38,887 nucleotides of DNA from positions 1 through 38,887 of the forward strand of contig JAAEZB010000001.1 of the NCBI GenBank assembly GCA_018223085.1, read 5' to 3'. Position numbers and translations under genes: made by a program. Under the pieces are notes generated by a model that was not told where the DNA came from, did no database searches, and saw nothing but the letters and a program-made list of their open reading frames with translations. The DNA is from Paracoccaceae bacterium (GTDB lineage: Bacteria > Pseudomonadota > Alphaproteobacteria > Rhodobacterales > Rhodobacteraceae). Position 1 is the stretch's first letter; every line of letters starts with the position of its first letter. Positions 9,944 to 18,399 of the stretch are shown piece by piece.

Positions 9944-10722
9944 TGACGTTCTCCTGTCCCAGTAACTCGGGGGTATTGCGTGGCCGTGATTTCGTCAGCC
10001 GGCAGCGCCTCGCGCCGGACCACATCGAAATGGCCTTCCAAAAAAGTGCGCACTTGGCGCGGTTTGCGGCTCATTGCGCGCTCCATGAGCGGCCGCAGAA
10101 GCTCTTTGCTCTTCAAGAGCTTCACAAGGTTGTGCTCCTGCTCGCGCAGGATGAAATGGTTGTAGCGTTTCGGATCAATCGGGAACCGGGCCCAGTGAAT
10201 CCGCTCCATCGGCCCATCACCGTGAAAGATATAATGCCGGGTGTCGCCCTGCGGATCAGGCACGCGCGGGAAACGATAGCTCTTGAACTGACGCCGCCAG
10301 CGCTGCCAACGGTTTTCCTCAGGCACGATATCGGGATGCATCGAGACCTGCGGCGAGAGCGCCACAACACAGTCGATCCGCGTCAACAGCGGGAGGACAA
10401 GCGCCATGAAGCCCCCCATGCTGTTGCCGATCGCGACAACGTCTGTGATTTTCTCTCGCGACACCACGGTCTCGATTTCCTTTACAATCGCCTCGGGCAA
10501 ATCCGGGCTGTTCATCCATGTTCTGGCCCGCTCCGTGACCAGAAGAACGTGGTTTCGGCCATGATCCGAGGCCGTTCCCACAAATTCAAAGGGCGGCATT
10601 TCGTCGGGACGTGTCCCAACACCGCCAAGCGACACCACGAGCCGATCCCCCGATCCCCGCATATAGGCGATCACGTGATCGTCCGTTTCGATCAGGGGTT
10701 CGATCTCGATATCGCCCACCAC
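9940..10722 (-). CDS. Alpha/beta-hydrolase-like protein between gltD and gltB
   Basis: This 260-residue protein has alpha/beta-hydrolase character: a serine nucleophile elbow GNSMGG with Ser101, preceded by VVAIGN, a short strand LVVSLGGVG near residues 28-36 that could form the oxyanion region, and later HGDG and EHNLVKLLK segments that could supply the acid and His. No signal peptide is visible, so it is likely cytosolic. I cannot name a substrate. The start is a GTG (GTG GTG GGC) with a GGGG-containing stretch upstream; a GTG three bases downstream is an alternative. It ends in an ATGA overlap with gltB and is probably translationally coupled to it. A 122-bp gap with an iteron-like repeat separates it from gltD. 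Confidence 0.75.
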   Translation of the reverse strand: MVGDIEIEPLIETDDHVIAYMRGSGDRLVVSLGGVGTRPDEMPPFEFVGTASDHGRNHVLLVTERARTWMNSPDLPEAIVKEIETVVSREKITDVVAIGNSMGGFMALVLPLLTRIDCVVALSPQVSMHPDIVPEENRWQRWRRQFKSYRFPRVPDPQGDTRHYIFHGDGPMERIHWARFPIDPKRYNHFILREQEHNLVKLLKSKELLRPLMERAMSRKPRQVRTFLEGHFDVVRREALPADEITATQYPRVTGTGERQ

Positions 10723-10756
10723 CGTCAGTGGTGGCCCCTGCTACAAAAAGGCACAA

Positions 10757-10779
10757 AAAGGTAAGCCATTCGAACCTTT
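10757..10779 (-). terminator. Weak hairpin with T-rich tail after gltD
   Basis: On the minus strand AAAGGT (10779-10774) can pair with ACCTTT (10762-10757) over an 11-base loop, followed by TT and a second T run a few bases on. The stem is only six pairs, so at most partial termination or an mRNA processing structure between gltD and the hydrolase gene is supported. Confidence 0.25.
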
Positions 10780-10800
10780 CTCTCCGGCTGTCCGCGTCGG

Positions 10801-10840
10801 CGCACTGTCGCAATACCGACGCGATGCAACCGCGATACAG
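10801..10840. repeat. Iteron-type 40-bp repeat, copy 1
   Basis: The tract contains three consecutive 11-bp units: GCAATACCGAC, GCGATGCAACC and GCGATACAGAT (the last reaching to 10843). A near copy, 33 of 40 positions identical, lies at 38207-38246. The tract sits five bases from the gltD stop and about 80 bp upstream of the hydrolase start. Function is unknown; the 11-bp period suggests a protein binding one DNA face. Confidence 0.6.
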
Positions 10841-10844
10841 ATGC

Positions 10845-12278
10845 CTATTCTGCGGCCACCGAAGCGCCCGCATTTAGGCGTTCGAGGATCGCATCGGCAC
10901 AGTCGCGCCCGTCCTTGATCGCCCAGACCACGAGGCTCGCGCCGCGCACGATATCGCCCACCGCATAGACCCCGTCCATCTCGGTTTCGCCGCTGGTGAA
11001 GGCCGCCTTGACGGTGCCCCAACGGGTCACTTCAAGCTCGGGCTGATCCCAGAGCGTCGGCAGGTCTTCCGGCTCAAAGCCCAGCGCCTTGATAACAAGG
11101 TCGGCCGCTTCGACGTAATCCGCACCCTCGATGACTTCAGGGCTCTGACGCCCCGACGCATCGGGCAGGCCAAGACGCATCCGTTGCACCATTACGCCGC
11201 TGACCGGATCGCCGCTAAAGCCTTTCGGCGCGGCAAGCCATTCGAACACGACGCCTTCTTCTTCGGCGTTCTGGGTCTCGCGCTGCGAACCGGGCATGTT
11301 GGCACGGTCACGACGATAGAGACATTTCACGCTCTCGGCGCCCTGGCGGATCGCGGTGCGGACACAGTCCATCGCCGTATCGCCACCGCCAATAACAACA
11401 ACCTTCTTGCCCTCGGCATTAAGCTCGCCGCTCTCATATTCCGCGACCGTGTCGCCAAAATTGAGACGGTTGGAACAGGTCAGGTAATCAATCGCGCGCA
11501 CGATGCCCTTGGCCGTCGAACCCGGACCGCTGAGATCACGGGTCTTGTAGACGCCGGTGGCGATAACCACTGCATCATGTGCCTTGCGGATCTCCTCAAA
11601 GGAAATGTCCGCGCCCACGTTGCAGTTCATCTTGAAGGTGACGCCGCCCTCTTCAAGCTGCTGGTTGCGGCGCATGACGATGTCTTTCTCAAGCTTGAAG
11701 CCCGGAATACCATAGGTCAGCAGACCGCCCGCACGGTCATAGCGGTCATAGATCGTGACCTGAATACCTGCACGGCGCAGACGATCCGCCGCCGCAAGAC
11801 CACCGGGGCCCGCGCCGATGATGCCAACGCTTTCGGTGCGTTCCTGCGCCGGTTTGATCGGCTTGACCCAGCCTTTTTCCCACGCTGTATCGGTGATGTA
11901 TTTTTCGACCGAGCCAATGGTCACAGTGCCATGGCCCGACTGTTCGATCACACAGTTGCCTTCGCAAAGACGGTCCTGCGGACAGATACGGCCACAGATC
12001 TCCGGGAAAGAGTTGGTTGCCTGGCTGATCGCATAGGCTTCTTCAAGACGGCCCGTAGCCGTCATCCGAAGCCAGTCGGGAATATTGTTGTGCAGCGGGC
12101 AATGCGCCTGACAATAGGGCACGCCACATTGCGAACACCGGCTTGCCTGCTCGGCCGCCTTCGCATCCGCAAATTCCGCATAGATTTCGTCGAAATCATG
12201 CGCCCGTTCATCCGCGTTACGCTTTTCCGGCATATCGCGTTCCACAGACACAAATTTCAGCATGGGTTGCTTGGCCAC
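10845..12278 (-). CDS. gltD: Glutamate synthase small subunit GltD
   Basis: The 477-residue GltD subunit passes electrons from NADPH through FAD and two 4Fe-4S clusters to GltB. The N-terminal cysteine-rich region (SRCSQCGVPYCQAHCP and CGRICPQDRLCEGNC) provides the clusters. FAD binding GAGPGGLAAADRLRRAG and NADPH binding VIGGGDTAMDCVRTA follow, ending with YAVGDIVRGASLVVWAI. The start is GTG at 12278, chosen because AGGAGG lies eight bases upstream; an ATG five codons further in (12263) lacks that spacing. Gene order is gltD, hydrolase, gltB. The upstream 219 bp are AT-rich and shared with the divergent uppP. Confidence 0.96.
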   Translation of the reverse strand: MAKQPMLKFVSVERDMPEKRNADERAHDFDEIYAEFADAKAAEQASRCSQCGVPYCQAHCPLHNNIPDWLRMTATGRLEEAYAISQATNSFPEICGRICPQDRLCEGNCVIEQSGHGTVTIGSVEKYITDTAWEKGWVKPIKPAQERTESVGIIGAGPGGLAAADRLRRAGIQVTIYDRYDRAGGLLTYGIPGFKLEKDIVMRRNQQLEEGGVTFKMNCNVGADISFEEIRKAHDAVVIATGVYKTRDLSGPGSTAKGIVRAIDYLTCSNRLNFGDTVAEYESGELNAEGKKVVVIGGGDTAMDCVRTAIRQGAESVKCLYRRDRANMPGSQRETQNAEEEGVVFEWLAAPKGFSGDPVSGVMVQRMRLGLPDASGRQSPEVIEGADYVEAADLVIKALGFEPEDLPTLWDQPELEVTRWGTVKAAFTSGETEMDGVYAVGDIVRGASLVVWAIKDGRDCADAILERLNAGASVAAE

Positions 12279-12497
12279 GACAGCTGCCTCCTGATAATCT
12301 TAGTCACGCGCTTTTAAATAATGTCGAAAGAAGAATAAAGTCACATGTACTGACCTAAATAAAGAAATATTATCGCTGCACCGCAACATTTGGTGATAAA
12401 TCATCGATTTTTAGGTCCGATCTGGAACCAAAATTCCACTTTCCATTTGATTCCAATATCTTATACGCTGCCTCTCAAACCATAGGACTCTGCAATT
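12279..12497. promoter_or_regulatory. AT-rich divergent intergenic region gltD / uppP
   Basis: This 219-bp gap is clearly more AT-rich than its surroundings and must hold the promoters of both divergent genes. It contains an 8-bp inverted repeat GACCTAAA (12352-12359) / TTTAGGTC (12410-12417) separated by 50 bp. I could not assign convincing -35/-10 pairs. No small ORF looks real. Confidence 0.4.
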
Positions 12498-13301
12498 ATG
12501 AGCTTTCTTCACATCCTGCTGGTCGCAATTATCCAGGGCGTCACAGAATTTCTGCCCGTAAGTTCGTCCGGACACCTGATTCTCCTGCCGAATCTCACCG
12601 GCTTGAATGACCAGGGACAGGCCATTGACGTCGCCGTTCATGTCGGCACCTTGGGTGCTGTGGTGCTCTTTTTCTGGTCGGATGTGCGCATTGCCCTGGC
12701 CGGGTTGCCTCGGCTCCTCACCGGTCGGGCCGATACGGCGGGAAGTCGCCTGGCCTTCCTTTTAATCATCGCGACGATTCCGGTCATCCTCGCAGGACTG
12801 GTTCTGAAGATCACCGGGCTAAGCGACGCCATGCGCTCTATCGCGGTGATCGGCTGGACAATGCTCGGCTTTGGCCTCGTGCTCTGGTGGATGGATCAGC
12901 GCGGTAGCTCTGATAAGCGCACCGAAGATTGGTCCCTGCGAGACGCAATCATCTTAGGCCTCTGGCAAGCCGTTGCCCTTATCCCCGGCACCTCGCGTTC
13001 CGGCATCACAATCACCGGTGCCCGCCATCTCGGCTATGAGCGTAGCGAGGCGGCCCGGATTTCCATGCTGATGTCGATCCCTACCATTCTTGCCAGCGGC
13101 ATACTTCTTGGCGTCGAGGTCGCAGGTAACGCCGATATGGCGACGGCACGCGACGGCGCGATTGCGGCGGTTTTCGCGTTCATTGCCGCACTCCTTGCCC
13201 TTGGCATCATGATGCGACTTCTGAAATCCGTAAGCTATACGCCCTACGTAATCTACCGCGTGATCCTCGGCATCGTGTTGCTTGTCATCGCATACACATA
13301 G
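12498..13301 (+). CDS. uppP: Undecaprenyl-diphosphate phosphatase UppP (BacA)
   Basis: This 267-residue polytopic membrane protein dephosphorylates undecaprenyl diphosphate to regenerate the lipid carrier for peptidoglycan and surface polysaccharides. Both conserved motifs are present: QGVTEFLPVSSSGH at about residues 13-26, containing the catalytic Glu and the SSSGH loop, and PGTSRSGITITG with the phosphate-binding Arg. About eight hydrophobic segments are visible. Length matches the family. A weak AGGA lies about ten bases upstream of the ATG. It is transcribed away from gltD and converges with the NDUFA9-like gene. Confidence 0.96.
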   Translation: MSFLHILLVAIIQGVTEFLPVSSSGHLILLPNLTGLNDQGQAIDVAVHVGTLGAVVLFFWSDVRIALAGLPRLLTGRADTAGSRLAFLLIIATIPVILAGLVLKITGLSDAMRSIAVIGWTMLGFGLVLWWMDQRGSSDKRTEDWSLRDAIILGLWQAVALIPGTSRSGITITGARHLGYERSEAARISMLMSIPTILASGILLGVEVAGNADMATARDGAIAAVFAFIAALLALGIMMRLLKSVSYTPYVIYRVILGIVLLVIAYT

Positions 13302-13324
13302 GGCGGACGCTTTCGCATCCGCCC
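13301..13324 (+). terminator. Hairpin between convergent uppP and NDUFA9-like gene
   Basis: Arms GGGCGGA (13301-13307) and TCCGCCC (13318-13324) form a seven-pair GC-rich stem beginning at the last base of the uppP stop. There is no T tract on either side, so its action as an intrinsic terminator is uncertain. Confidence 0.4.
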
Positions 13325-13348
13325 CTCGGTCATTCGCTAAATCCTGGA

Positions 13349-14329
13349 TTAGGCGCGCAGGTTCTTGGCCGAGTCCTTGATCGCGTCATACTGCCCTGAC
13401 GGACGGAAGCGCCAAAGATAATCCGGCAAGATCGCGCCCATGTTGGTCGGTGTGATACCGAGATCGGCAAAGCCCTTTGCCCCTTCGGACACAACATTGT
13501 CCTTGCGCAAAAGCCGGACTTGATCGCGGGTGAGAACCTTGTTCTCGATAAGCCCCATGAGAACCGCCTGCACCATGTCAAAGCCAAAGCCCATAAGCCG
13601 CGCGATCCAGAACGGCACGTTCAGGATCAACCGACGGCGATGCACCACCTTGAGCATGGTCTGCATCAACTCGCGAAGCGTCGCCACATCGGGACCGCCA
13701 AGCTCGTAAACACCAGAGGCCCCAGCAGTGATACCCATAACCGCCGCCTTGGCCACATCATCAACATAGACCGGTTGAAACTTGGTCTCGGCGCCCACAA
13801 CCGGAAGCACCGGCCCCACGCGCGACATCGACGCGAAACGGTTAAAGAACCCATCATCGGCACCGAATACGACCGACGGGCGCAGGATCATAGCGTTGGG
13901 CATATGCGCGAGAACTGCCGCCTCGCCTTCCGCCTTTGACTGGGCATAGCCGCTATCAGAGTCCGCATCGGCACCAATCGCCGAAACATGCACCATGGTC
14001 TCAATTCCGGCTTCTGCCGCAAGGCGGGCAATCCGCCCCGCGCCTTCGGCCTGCACGGCGTCAAACGTGTTCTTACGGTGCTCACCAAGAACCCCGACAC
14101 AGTTCACAACCGCATCCGCCCCGGCCATCGCCGCGGCAACCGACGCATCGTCGCGAATATTACAGAGCACCGGCTCAACCTGGCCAACGGCCCCATAAGG
14201 TTTGACAAACATCGCCTCGTTGGGGCGACGCACAGCCACCCGCACAAGCCAGCCCTCCTGCGCCATACGTCGTGCGATATGCCGCCCGACAAAGCCCGAA
14301 CCGCCATAGATGGTCACAAGTTTCGGCAT
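13349..14329 (-). CDS. NDUFA9-like NAD(P)-binding SDR protein
   Basis: An atypical short-chain dehydrogenase of 326 residues related to the complex I NDUFA9 subunit and to NmrA/YwnB-type epimerase relatives. The N-terminal Rossmann motif is [15 protein letters not shown]; a Tyr-x3-Lys pair is present in [25 protein letters not shown] is the substrate-side strand typical of this group. ATG at 14329 has GGAGG six bases upstream, so the longer open frame reaching 14467 with a hydrophobic head is not needed. Bacterial members are widespread in alphaproteobacteria, and whether they bind complex I is not settled; no nuo genes are in the window. It converges with uppP. Confidence 0.83.
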   Translation of the reverse strand: MPKLVTIYGGSGFVGRHIARRMAQEGWLVRVAVRRPNEAMFVKPYGAVGQVEPVLCNIRDDASVAAAMAGADAVVNCVGVLGEHRKNTFDAVQAEGAGRIARLAAEAGIETMVHVSAIGADADSDSGYAQSKAEGEAAVLAHMPNAMILRPSVVFGADDGFFNRFASMSRVGPVLPVVGAETKFQPVYVDDVAKAAVMGITAGASGVYELGGPDVATLRELMQTMLKVVHRRRLILNVPFWIARLMGFGFDMVQAVLMGLIENKVLTRDQVRLLRKDNVVSEGAKGFADLGITPTNMGAILPDYLWRFRPSGQYDAIKDSAKNLRA

Positions 14330-14457
14330 GGGATCCCTCCGAGGTCTGAAATCTGCCAAGAGAAATACGCCTCTTGCCCCCCAAAGCGCAAGGCGCAAAC
14401 CCTGAATAGGCCCAAGAAACAAGGCACCAAAAATCACCCCCAACCAAAGAATCGGCG

Positions 14458-14486
14458 TTGACAGCACCCCCCAGCAGGTCTAAACG
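14458..14486 (+). promoter_or_regulatory. Sigma-70-type promoter of tRNA-Leu
   Basis: A perfect -35 hexamer TTGACA (14458-14463), a 17-base spacer and TAAACG (14481-14486) as a weak -10 place the start of transcription around 14493, about 12 bases before the tRNA 5' end. The -10 matches the consensus poorly, which is usual in this bacterial group. Confidence 0.6.
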
Positions 14487-14504
14487 CCTGCCTCACCAAC
14501 CCGT

Positions 14505-14591
14505 GCCCAGATGGCGGAATTGGTAGACGCGCTAGCTTCAGGTGCTAGTGTCCGTATGGACGTGGAGGTTCGAGTCCTCTTCTGGGCACCA
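14505..14591 (+). tRNA. tRNA-Leu(CAG)
   Basis: An 87-base class II tRNA. Acceptor arms GCCCAGA and TCTGGGC pair fully; the anticodon stem CTAGC/GCTAG encloses the loop TTCAGGT, giving anticodon CAG at 14539-14541, which reads CUG leucine codons. A long variable arm (TGTCCGTATGGACG) and the T arm GAGGTTCGAGTCCTC support tRNA-Leu. Discriminator A and CCA are encoded. No integrase or repeat of the 3' end was seen nearby, so there is no sign that it serves as an attachment site here. Confidence 0.97.
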
Positions 14592-14707
14592 TAATTCCCC
14601 GACAATTCGAAACACATGCCCTCGGGCCGCGGCTGTTTCCTTCTGTCATTGAAACGCCCCCGCGAAACCCGTAAGTCCTGTCTATCCGGAGTTTCCGAGG
14701 CTTTCAG

Positions 14708-15319
14708 ATGACAAATTACCTTTATCAGCACGACCTTCCCGACGATCTCGACCTCGGCCCCATCGTGGCCATTGACTGCGAGACCATGGGGCTCAACCCC
14801 CACCGTGATCGCCTCTGCGTGATCCAGATGTCGGGCGGAGATGGCAATGCCCATATGGTGCAGGTCACCAAAGGTCAGACGGAAGCCCCAAATCTCTGCC
14901 GCATGCTCGAAGATCCGAATGTGCTCAAGCTTTTCCATTTCGGACGCTTCGACATTGCCGCCATGTATCACGCCTTCGGCGCACTGGCGGCACCGGTCTA
15001 TTGCACCAAGATCGCCTCGAAACTGATCCGCACCTACACAGACCGCCATGGCCTCAAGAACCTGCTTCAGGAAATGCTTGGCGTCGACATCTCCAAGCAA
15101 CAGCAGATGAGCGACTGGGGCGCGGAAACCCTGACCAATGCCCAGCTCGACTATGCCGCCTCGGATGTCCTTTACCTGCACCGTCTGCGCGATGCGCTGA
15201 ACCTGCGCCTCGAACGCGAAGGGCGCGTGGATATGGCCCAAGCCTGTTTCGATTTCCTTCCCATGCGCGCGCAGCTTGACCTCGCGGGCTGGCCTGAACA
15301 GGATATTTTTTCACACTGA
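14708..15319 (+). CDS. rnd: RNase D-like 3'-5' exonuclease (short form)
   Basis: A DEDDy-type 3'-5' exonuclease domain of 203 residues. The metal ligands are visible: AIDCET with Asp23 and Glu25, FHFGRFD with Asp82, and YAASDVLYL with Tyr149 and Asp153. The protein consists of the nuclease domain only and lacks the C-terminal HRDC domains of the roughly 375-residue Escherichia coli RNase D; such short forms are common in alphaproteobacteria. It probably trims tRNA or other structured RNA 3' ends. GAGG seven bases upstream supports ATG at 14708. The stop TGATG overlaps the kdsD start by one base. Confidence 0.88.
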   Translation: MTNYLYQHDLPDDLDLGPIVAIDCETMGLNPHRDRLCVIQMSGGDGNAHMVQVTKGQTEAPNLCRMLEDPNVLKLFHFGRFDIAAMYHAFGALAAPVYCTKIASKLIRTYTDRHGLKNLLQEMLGVDISKQQQMSDWGAETLTNAQLDYAASDVLYLHRLRDALNLRLEREGRVDMAQACFDFLPMRAQLDLAGWPEQDIFSH

Positions 15320-16287
15320 TGGCCCATTCTCCCACATTCCTCGACACCGCACGCCGCGTCATCGCCACCGAGACAGACGCCCTGCGTCAGCTTGGCGAGA
15401 GCCTTGACGACAACTTCAACACCGCAGTTGAAACCATGCTTTCCGCCACTGGACGGATCATTATTTGTGGCATGGGCAAATCCGGCCATATCGCGCGCAA
15501 GATCGCCGCGACGCTGGCCTCGACCGGCACACCGGCGCATTTTGTTCACCCGGCAGAAGCCTCCCACGGCGATCTTGGCATGATGGCCCAGGGCGACGTG
15601 GCGCTTGTCCTGTCAAATTCGGGCGAGACCCCGGAACTCGCCGATGTGATCGCCTATACCCGCCGCTTCAATATCCCAATGATCGGCGTCGCGAGCCGCC
15701 CCGGCTCGACCCTTATCAAGCAATCTGATGTCGCCCTGATCCTGCCCCCCGCCGAAGAGGCCTGTGGCTCGGGCATCGTGCCGACCTCTTCGACAACTAT
15801 GACGCTCGCCCTTGGCGATGCGCTTGCCATCGCGCTCATGGAGCACCGCCGCTTCACCCCCGAGCATTTCCGCGAATTCCATCCCGGCGGCAAGCTCGGC
15901 GCCCAGCTCTCGCGGGTCAGCGACCTGATGCACAAGGGCGATGCCCTGCCGCTCGTGCAGGAAACCACTTCCATGGCCGATGCCCTTCTTGAAATTAGCC
16001 GAAAAGGCTTTGGCGTGGTCGGGGTACTCAACGGCGCCGGGGCGCTTACCGGCATCGTCACCGACGGTGACTTGCGCCGCCATATGCAGGGCCTGCTCGA
16101 CCTGACCGCCGCCGAAGTCATGACCAAGAGCCCTAAGACCATCGCTCCCGAGGCCCTCGCCGAAGAAGCTGTCGCCCTGATGAACGCACGCAAGATCACC
16201 TGTGTCTTCGTCCTTGATCCCGAAGGGGACGGCGCGCCGCTTGGCCTCTTGCATATCCATGACTGCCTGAGAGTCGGACTCGGCTAG
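15319..16287 (+). CDS. kdsD: Arabinose-5-phosphate isomerase KdsD/KpsF
   Basis: This 322-residue enzyme interconverts ribulose 5-phosphate and arabinose 5-phosphate, the first committed step to Kdo. The SIS domain occupies about residues 35-170 (CGMGKSGHIARKIAATLASTG; PAEASHGDLGM; LSNSGETPEL; the last carries the sugar-phosphate loop) and HPGGKLG precedes two CBS domains at about 205-320. It overlaps the exonuclease stop by one base and leads into lptC, so Kdo precursor synthesis is linked to LPS transport. The symbol kpsF is used for capsule-associated copies; sequence alone does not separate the two. Confidence 0.93.
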   Translation: MAHSPTFLDTARRVIATETDALRQLGESLDDNFNTAVETMLSATGRIIICGMGKSGHIARKIAATLASTGTPAHFVHPAEASHGDLGMMAQGDVALVLSNSGETPELADVIAYTRRFNIPMIGVASRPGSTLIKQSDVALILPPAEEACGSGIVPTSSTTMTLALGDALAIALMEHRRFTPEHFREFHPGGKLGAQLSRVSDLMHKGDALPLVQETTSMADALLEISRKGFGVVGVLNGAGALTGIVTDGDLRRHMQGLLDLTAAEVMTKSPKTIAPEALAEEAVALMNARKITCVFVLDPEGDGAPLGLLHIHDCLRVGLG

Positions 16288-16291
16288 AGGG

Positions 16292-16897
16292 ATGCGCGTT
16301 GGGATGACATACTCCCGGCTTGTCGCCATCCTCAAGGTTGCCCTGCCTTTGCTGGCGCTTGGCCTGTTGTCGACACTGTTCCTTGTGTCGCACCGGATCA
16401 CCGACAGCACCGCTTCGATCCCCTTTGCCGAGCTTGATCTGGCCCAGCGCGCCCGCGAACAACAAATCACCGCCCCGTTCTTTTCCGGAAGAACCAACGC
16501 CGGGCATCTTATCGCCTTTTCCGCAGAATCTGCACGCCCGGATCCGGACGATCCCGCACGCTCTTCAGCAACCAAAATGGACGCCCGGATTGATTTTTCC
16601 GACGGATCGCAAATCACCATCGCTTCTGAGACCGCCGCCATCGACAACAACACACACACCGCCACTCTTGAAGGCGGCGTTCTCATCATTAGCTCCGCAG
16701 GCTACGACATCCAGACAAGTGTAATGATCGCCCACATGCGTGAGGGTCGCCTCATCGCGCCTGAAAAGGTTAGCGGCACAGGCCCCGGCGGCACATTTGA
16801 AGCCGGCAGCATGGAAGTCCGTAGCGATGACTCTGGCGGAGAAACCACTTTGTTTTTCTCCGATGGTGTGAAATTGATATATGCGCCCGTGGATTGA
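16292..16897 (+). CDS. lptC: LPS export protein LptC
   Basis: LptC is the bitopic periplasmic protein that receives LPS from the LptB2FG transporter and passes it to LptA. The 201-residue product has one N-terminal membrane segment (LKVALPLLALGLLSTLFLVS, about residues 14-33) followed by a periplasmic beta-jellyroll-type domain, with the alternating pattern of LptC (ARIDFSDGSQITIASETA). The family call rests on this topology and on position before lptA and lptB. Two starts compete: ATG 16292, only four bases after the kdsD stop with AGAGGG directly abutting, and ATG 16304, which has the same purine stretch about twelve bases upstream. Either leaves the membrane anchor intact. Confidence 0.82.
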   Translation: MRVGMTYSRLVAILKVALPLLALGLLSTLFLVSHRITDSTASIPFAELDLAQRAREQQITAPFFSGRTNAGHLIAFSAESARPDPDDPARSSATKMDARIDFSDGSQITIASETAAIDNNTHTATLEGGVLIISSAGYDIQTSVMIAHMREGRLIAPEKVSGTGPGGTFEAGSMEVRSDDSGGETTLFFSDGVKLIYAPVD

Positions 16898-16909
16898 TCG
16901 AGGTTACCT

Positions 16910-17398
16910 GTGTCCTTTGCCAAAATTCTTTGCCTTTCTATCGCTCTTGCCCTGCCCACAGCAGGACTCGCCCAAGGTTTTGAGGTCGCGTTCGGAAGCC
17001 TGCAACAGGGCTCGGATCTTCCCGTCGAAGTAAACGCCGACTCCCTCTCCGTCGATCAGGCCAATGGCACAGCGGTCTTTACCGGCAATGTCCGCATCGC
17101 GCAGGGCAGTATGCGCCTCTCCGCGCCGGAAGTGCAGGTTTACTATAATGACTCAAGCTCCGGCATCTCCCGGCTTGAGGCCAGTGGCGGCGTTCTTCTC
17201 GTCGACGGCCCGGATGCGGCTGAATCCAAAACCGCCATCTACAGCGTCGAAGACAGCACGGTCGAGATGGTAGGGGATGTCTTGCTCACCCAAGGCAACA
17301 ACACGCTTCAGTCCCAGAGAATGATCGTCAACCTCAAGACCGGCACCGCCCAGATGGAAGGCCGCGTAAAAACAATTATGCGGACCGGGAATAACTGA
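16910..17398 (+). CDS. lptA: Periplasmic LPS-binding protein LptA
   Basis: LptA forms the periplasmic bridge that carries LPS to the outer membrane. The 162-residue product begins with a signal peptide ([21 protein letters not shown], likely cleaved after residue 21), followed by OstA/LptA-type beta repeats ([39 protein letters not shown]). The start is a GTG at 16910, twelve bases after the lptC stop, with AGG upstream; no ATG in frame would preserve the signal peptide. The stop overlaps the lptB ATG by one base (TGATG), indicating translational coupling. Confidence 0.9.
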   Translation: MSFAKILCLSIALALPTAGLAQGFEVAFGSLQQGSDLPVEVNADSLSVDQANGTAVFTGNVRIAQGSMRLSAPEVQVYYNDSSSGISRLEASGGVLLVDGPDAAESKTAIYSVEDSTVEMVGDVLLTQGNNTLQSQRMIVNLKTGTAQMEGRVKTIMRTGNN

Positions 17399-18156
17399 TG
17401 GCAAAACCGGACCTGACCGTCACCGAGAGCAACTCTGGCCTCCGGGTCGAGAATCTGCGCAAAAGCTATCGCAAACGCACGGTAATCCGCGATTTTTCGA
17501 TGGAATTGAACCGTGGCGAGGTCGTCGCGCTTCTTGGCCCCAACGGCTCGGGGAAAACCACGACCTTCTATGCCATTGCCGGGCTCATTATGCCTGAGGG
17601 TGGCCGCGTGACCCTTGATGGCCGTGATGTAACACATCTTCCCATGTATCGCCGCGCCAAGCTCGGGATTGGCTACCTGCCACAGGAAATGTCGATCTTT
17701 CGCGGCCTGACCGTCGAAGAAAACATTACCGCCATCCTCGATATTACCCAGAAAGACCGCCACAAGCGCCGTGAGCGCCTTGAAGAGCTTCTCTCAGAGT
17801 TCTCCATAGAACATTTGCGCCGCGCGCCCGCGCTGGCCCTGTCGGGTGGGGAGCGCCGCCGGGTCGAGATCGCACGCTGTTTGGCCGCCGATCCGAAATA
17901 TCTCCTGCTCGACGAACCCTTCGCCGGGGTAGACCCGATTTCGGTCGGCGATATTCGTCACCTTGTCGCCGATCTCAAGAAACGCGGCATCGGCGTGCTC
18001 ATCACCGATCACAACGTCCGCGAAACCCTCGAAATCGTCGACCGCGCCTATATCCTGCATGACGGCAAGGTCCTCATGTCCGGCACCCCGGATGATGTGG
18101 TCGAGAATGAAAACGTCCGCCGCGTTTATCTCGGCGACAATTTCCGAATCTCCTGA
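17398..18156 (+). CDS. lptB: LPS export ABC transporter ATPase LptB
   Basis: This 252-residue ATPase drives extraction of LPS from the inner membrane as part of LptB2FG. Motifs: Walker [14 protein letters not shown]-loop [18 protein letters not shown], signature [13 protein letters not shown] (the GERRR form is characteristic of LptB), Walker [14 protein letters not shown], and the switch His in [10 protein letters not shown]. LptF and LptG are not encoded here, as is usual. No terminator follows; 243 bp separate it from hpf. Confidence 0.97.
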   Translation: MAKPDLTVTESNSGLRVENLRKSYRKRTVIRDFSMELNRGEVVALLGPNGSGKTTTFYAIAGLIMPEGGRVTLDGRDVTHLPMYRRAKLGIGYLPQEMSIFRGLTVEENITAILDITQKDRHKRRERLEELLSEFSIEHLRRAPALALSGGERRRVEIARCLAADPKYLLLDEPFAGVDPISVGDIRHLVADLKKRGIGVLITDHNVRETLEIVDRAYILHDGKVLMSGTPDDVVENENVRRVYLGDNFRIS

Positions 18157-18205
18157 ACTTAGATTCAATGCGCGGGATTGCGCTGTGAAAATTTGTTGTG
18201 GATCA

Positions 18206-18235
18206 TTGACAATACCCCGCCCCAAAGCGTCAAAT
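18206..18235 (+). promoter_or_regulatory. Candidate sigma-70 promoter for hpf
   Basis: TTGACA at 18206-18211 matches the -35 consensus fully; after 18 bases TCAAAT (18230-18235) matches four of six positions of the -10. It would give a leader of roughly 155 bases before hpf. The leader holds a tight inverted repeat GGCCTTT-C-AAAGGCC at 18277-18291. Confidence 0.4.
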
Positions 18236-18399
18236 ACTCCTATGACATTTTCGGGACTCGCACTGCCAACTCGTGCGGCCTTTCAAAGGCCCGGTGGCGG
18301 GCAAGCTCAGGAAATGTCCAATCCCAGCATGTAAACCTGACCTGACGCGGTGCCCATCACCCGTGAGACAGGACGTCATGCCAAAGAAAAGGAAAAAGG

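Noticed and set aside
5393-9946. 1517-codon open frame on the plus strand, exactly opposite gltB
   Set aside because: It is in codon-on-codon register with gltB, so its stops would need TTA, CTA or TCA codons in gltB; gltB uses none of them. The same mirror effect appears opposite gltD, galE, galU and dnaK. The translation is rich in Arg and His without domain features.
14330-14467. Hydrophobic N-terminal extension of the NDUFA9-like protein
   Set aside because: The ATG at 14329 has a good GGAGG and puts the Rossmann motif at the usual distance from the N-terminus; the extension has no ribosome site.
14505-14591. tRNA-Leu as an integration site
   Set aside because: No integrase, no repeated 3' tRNA fragment and no change in gene style is visible on either side.
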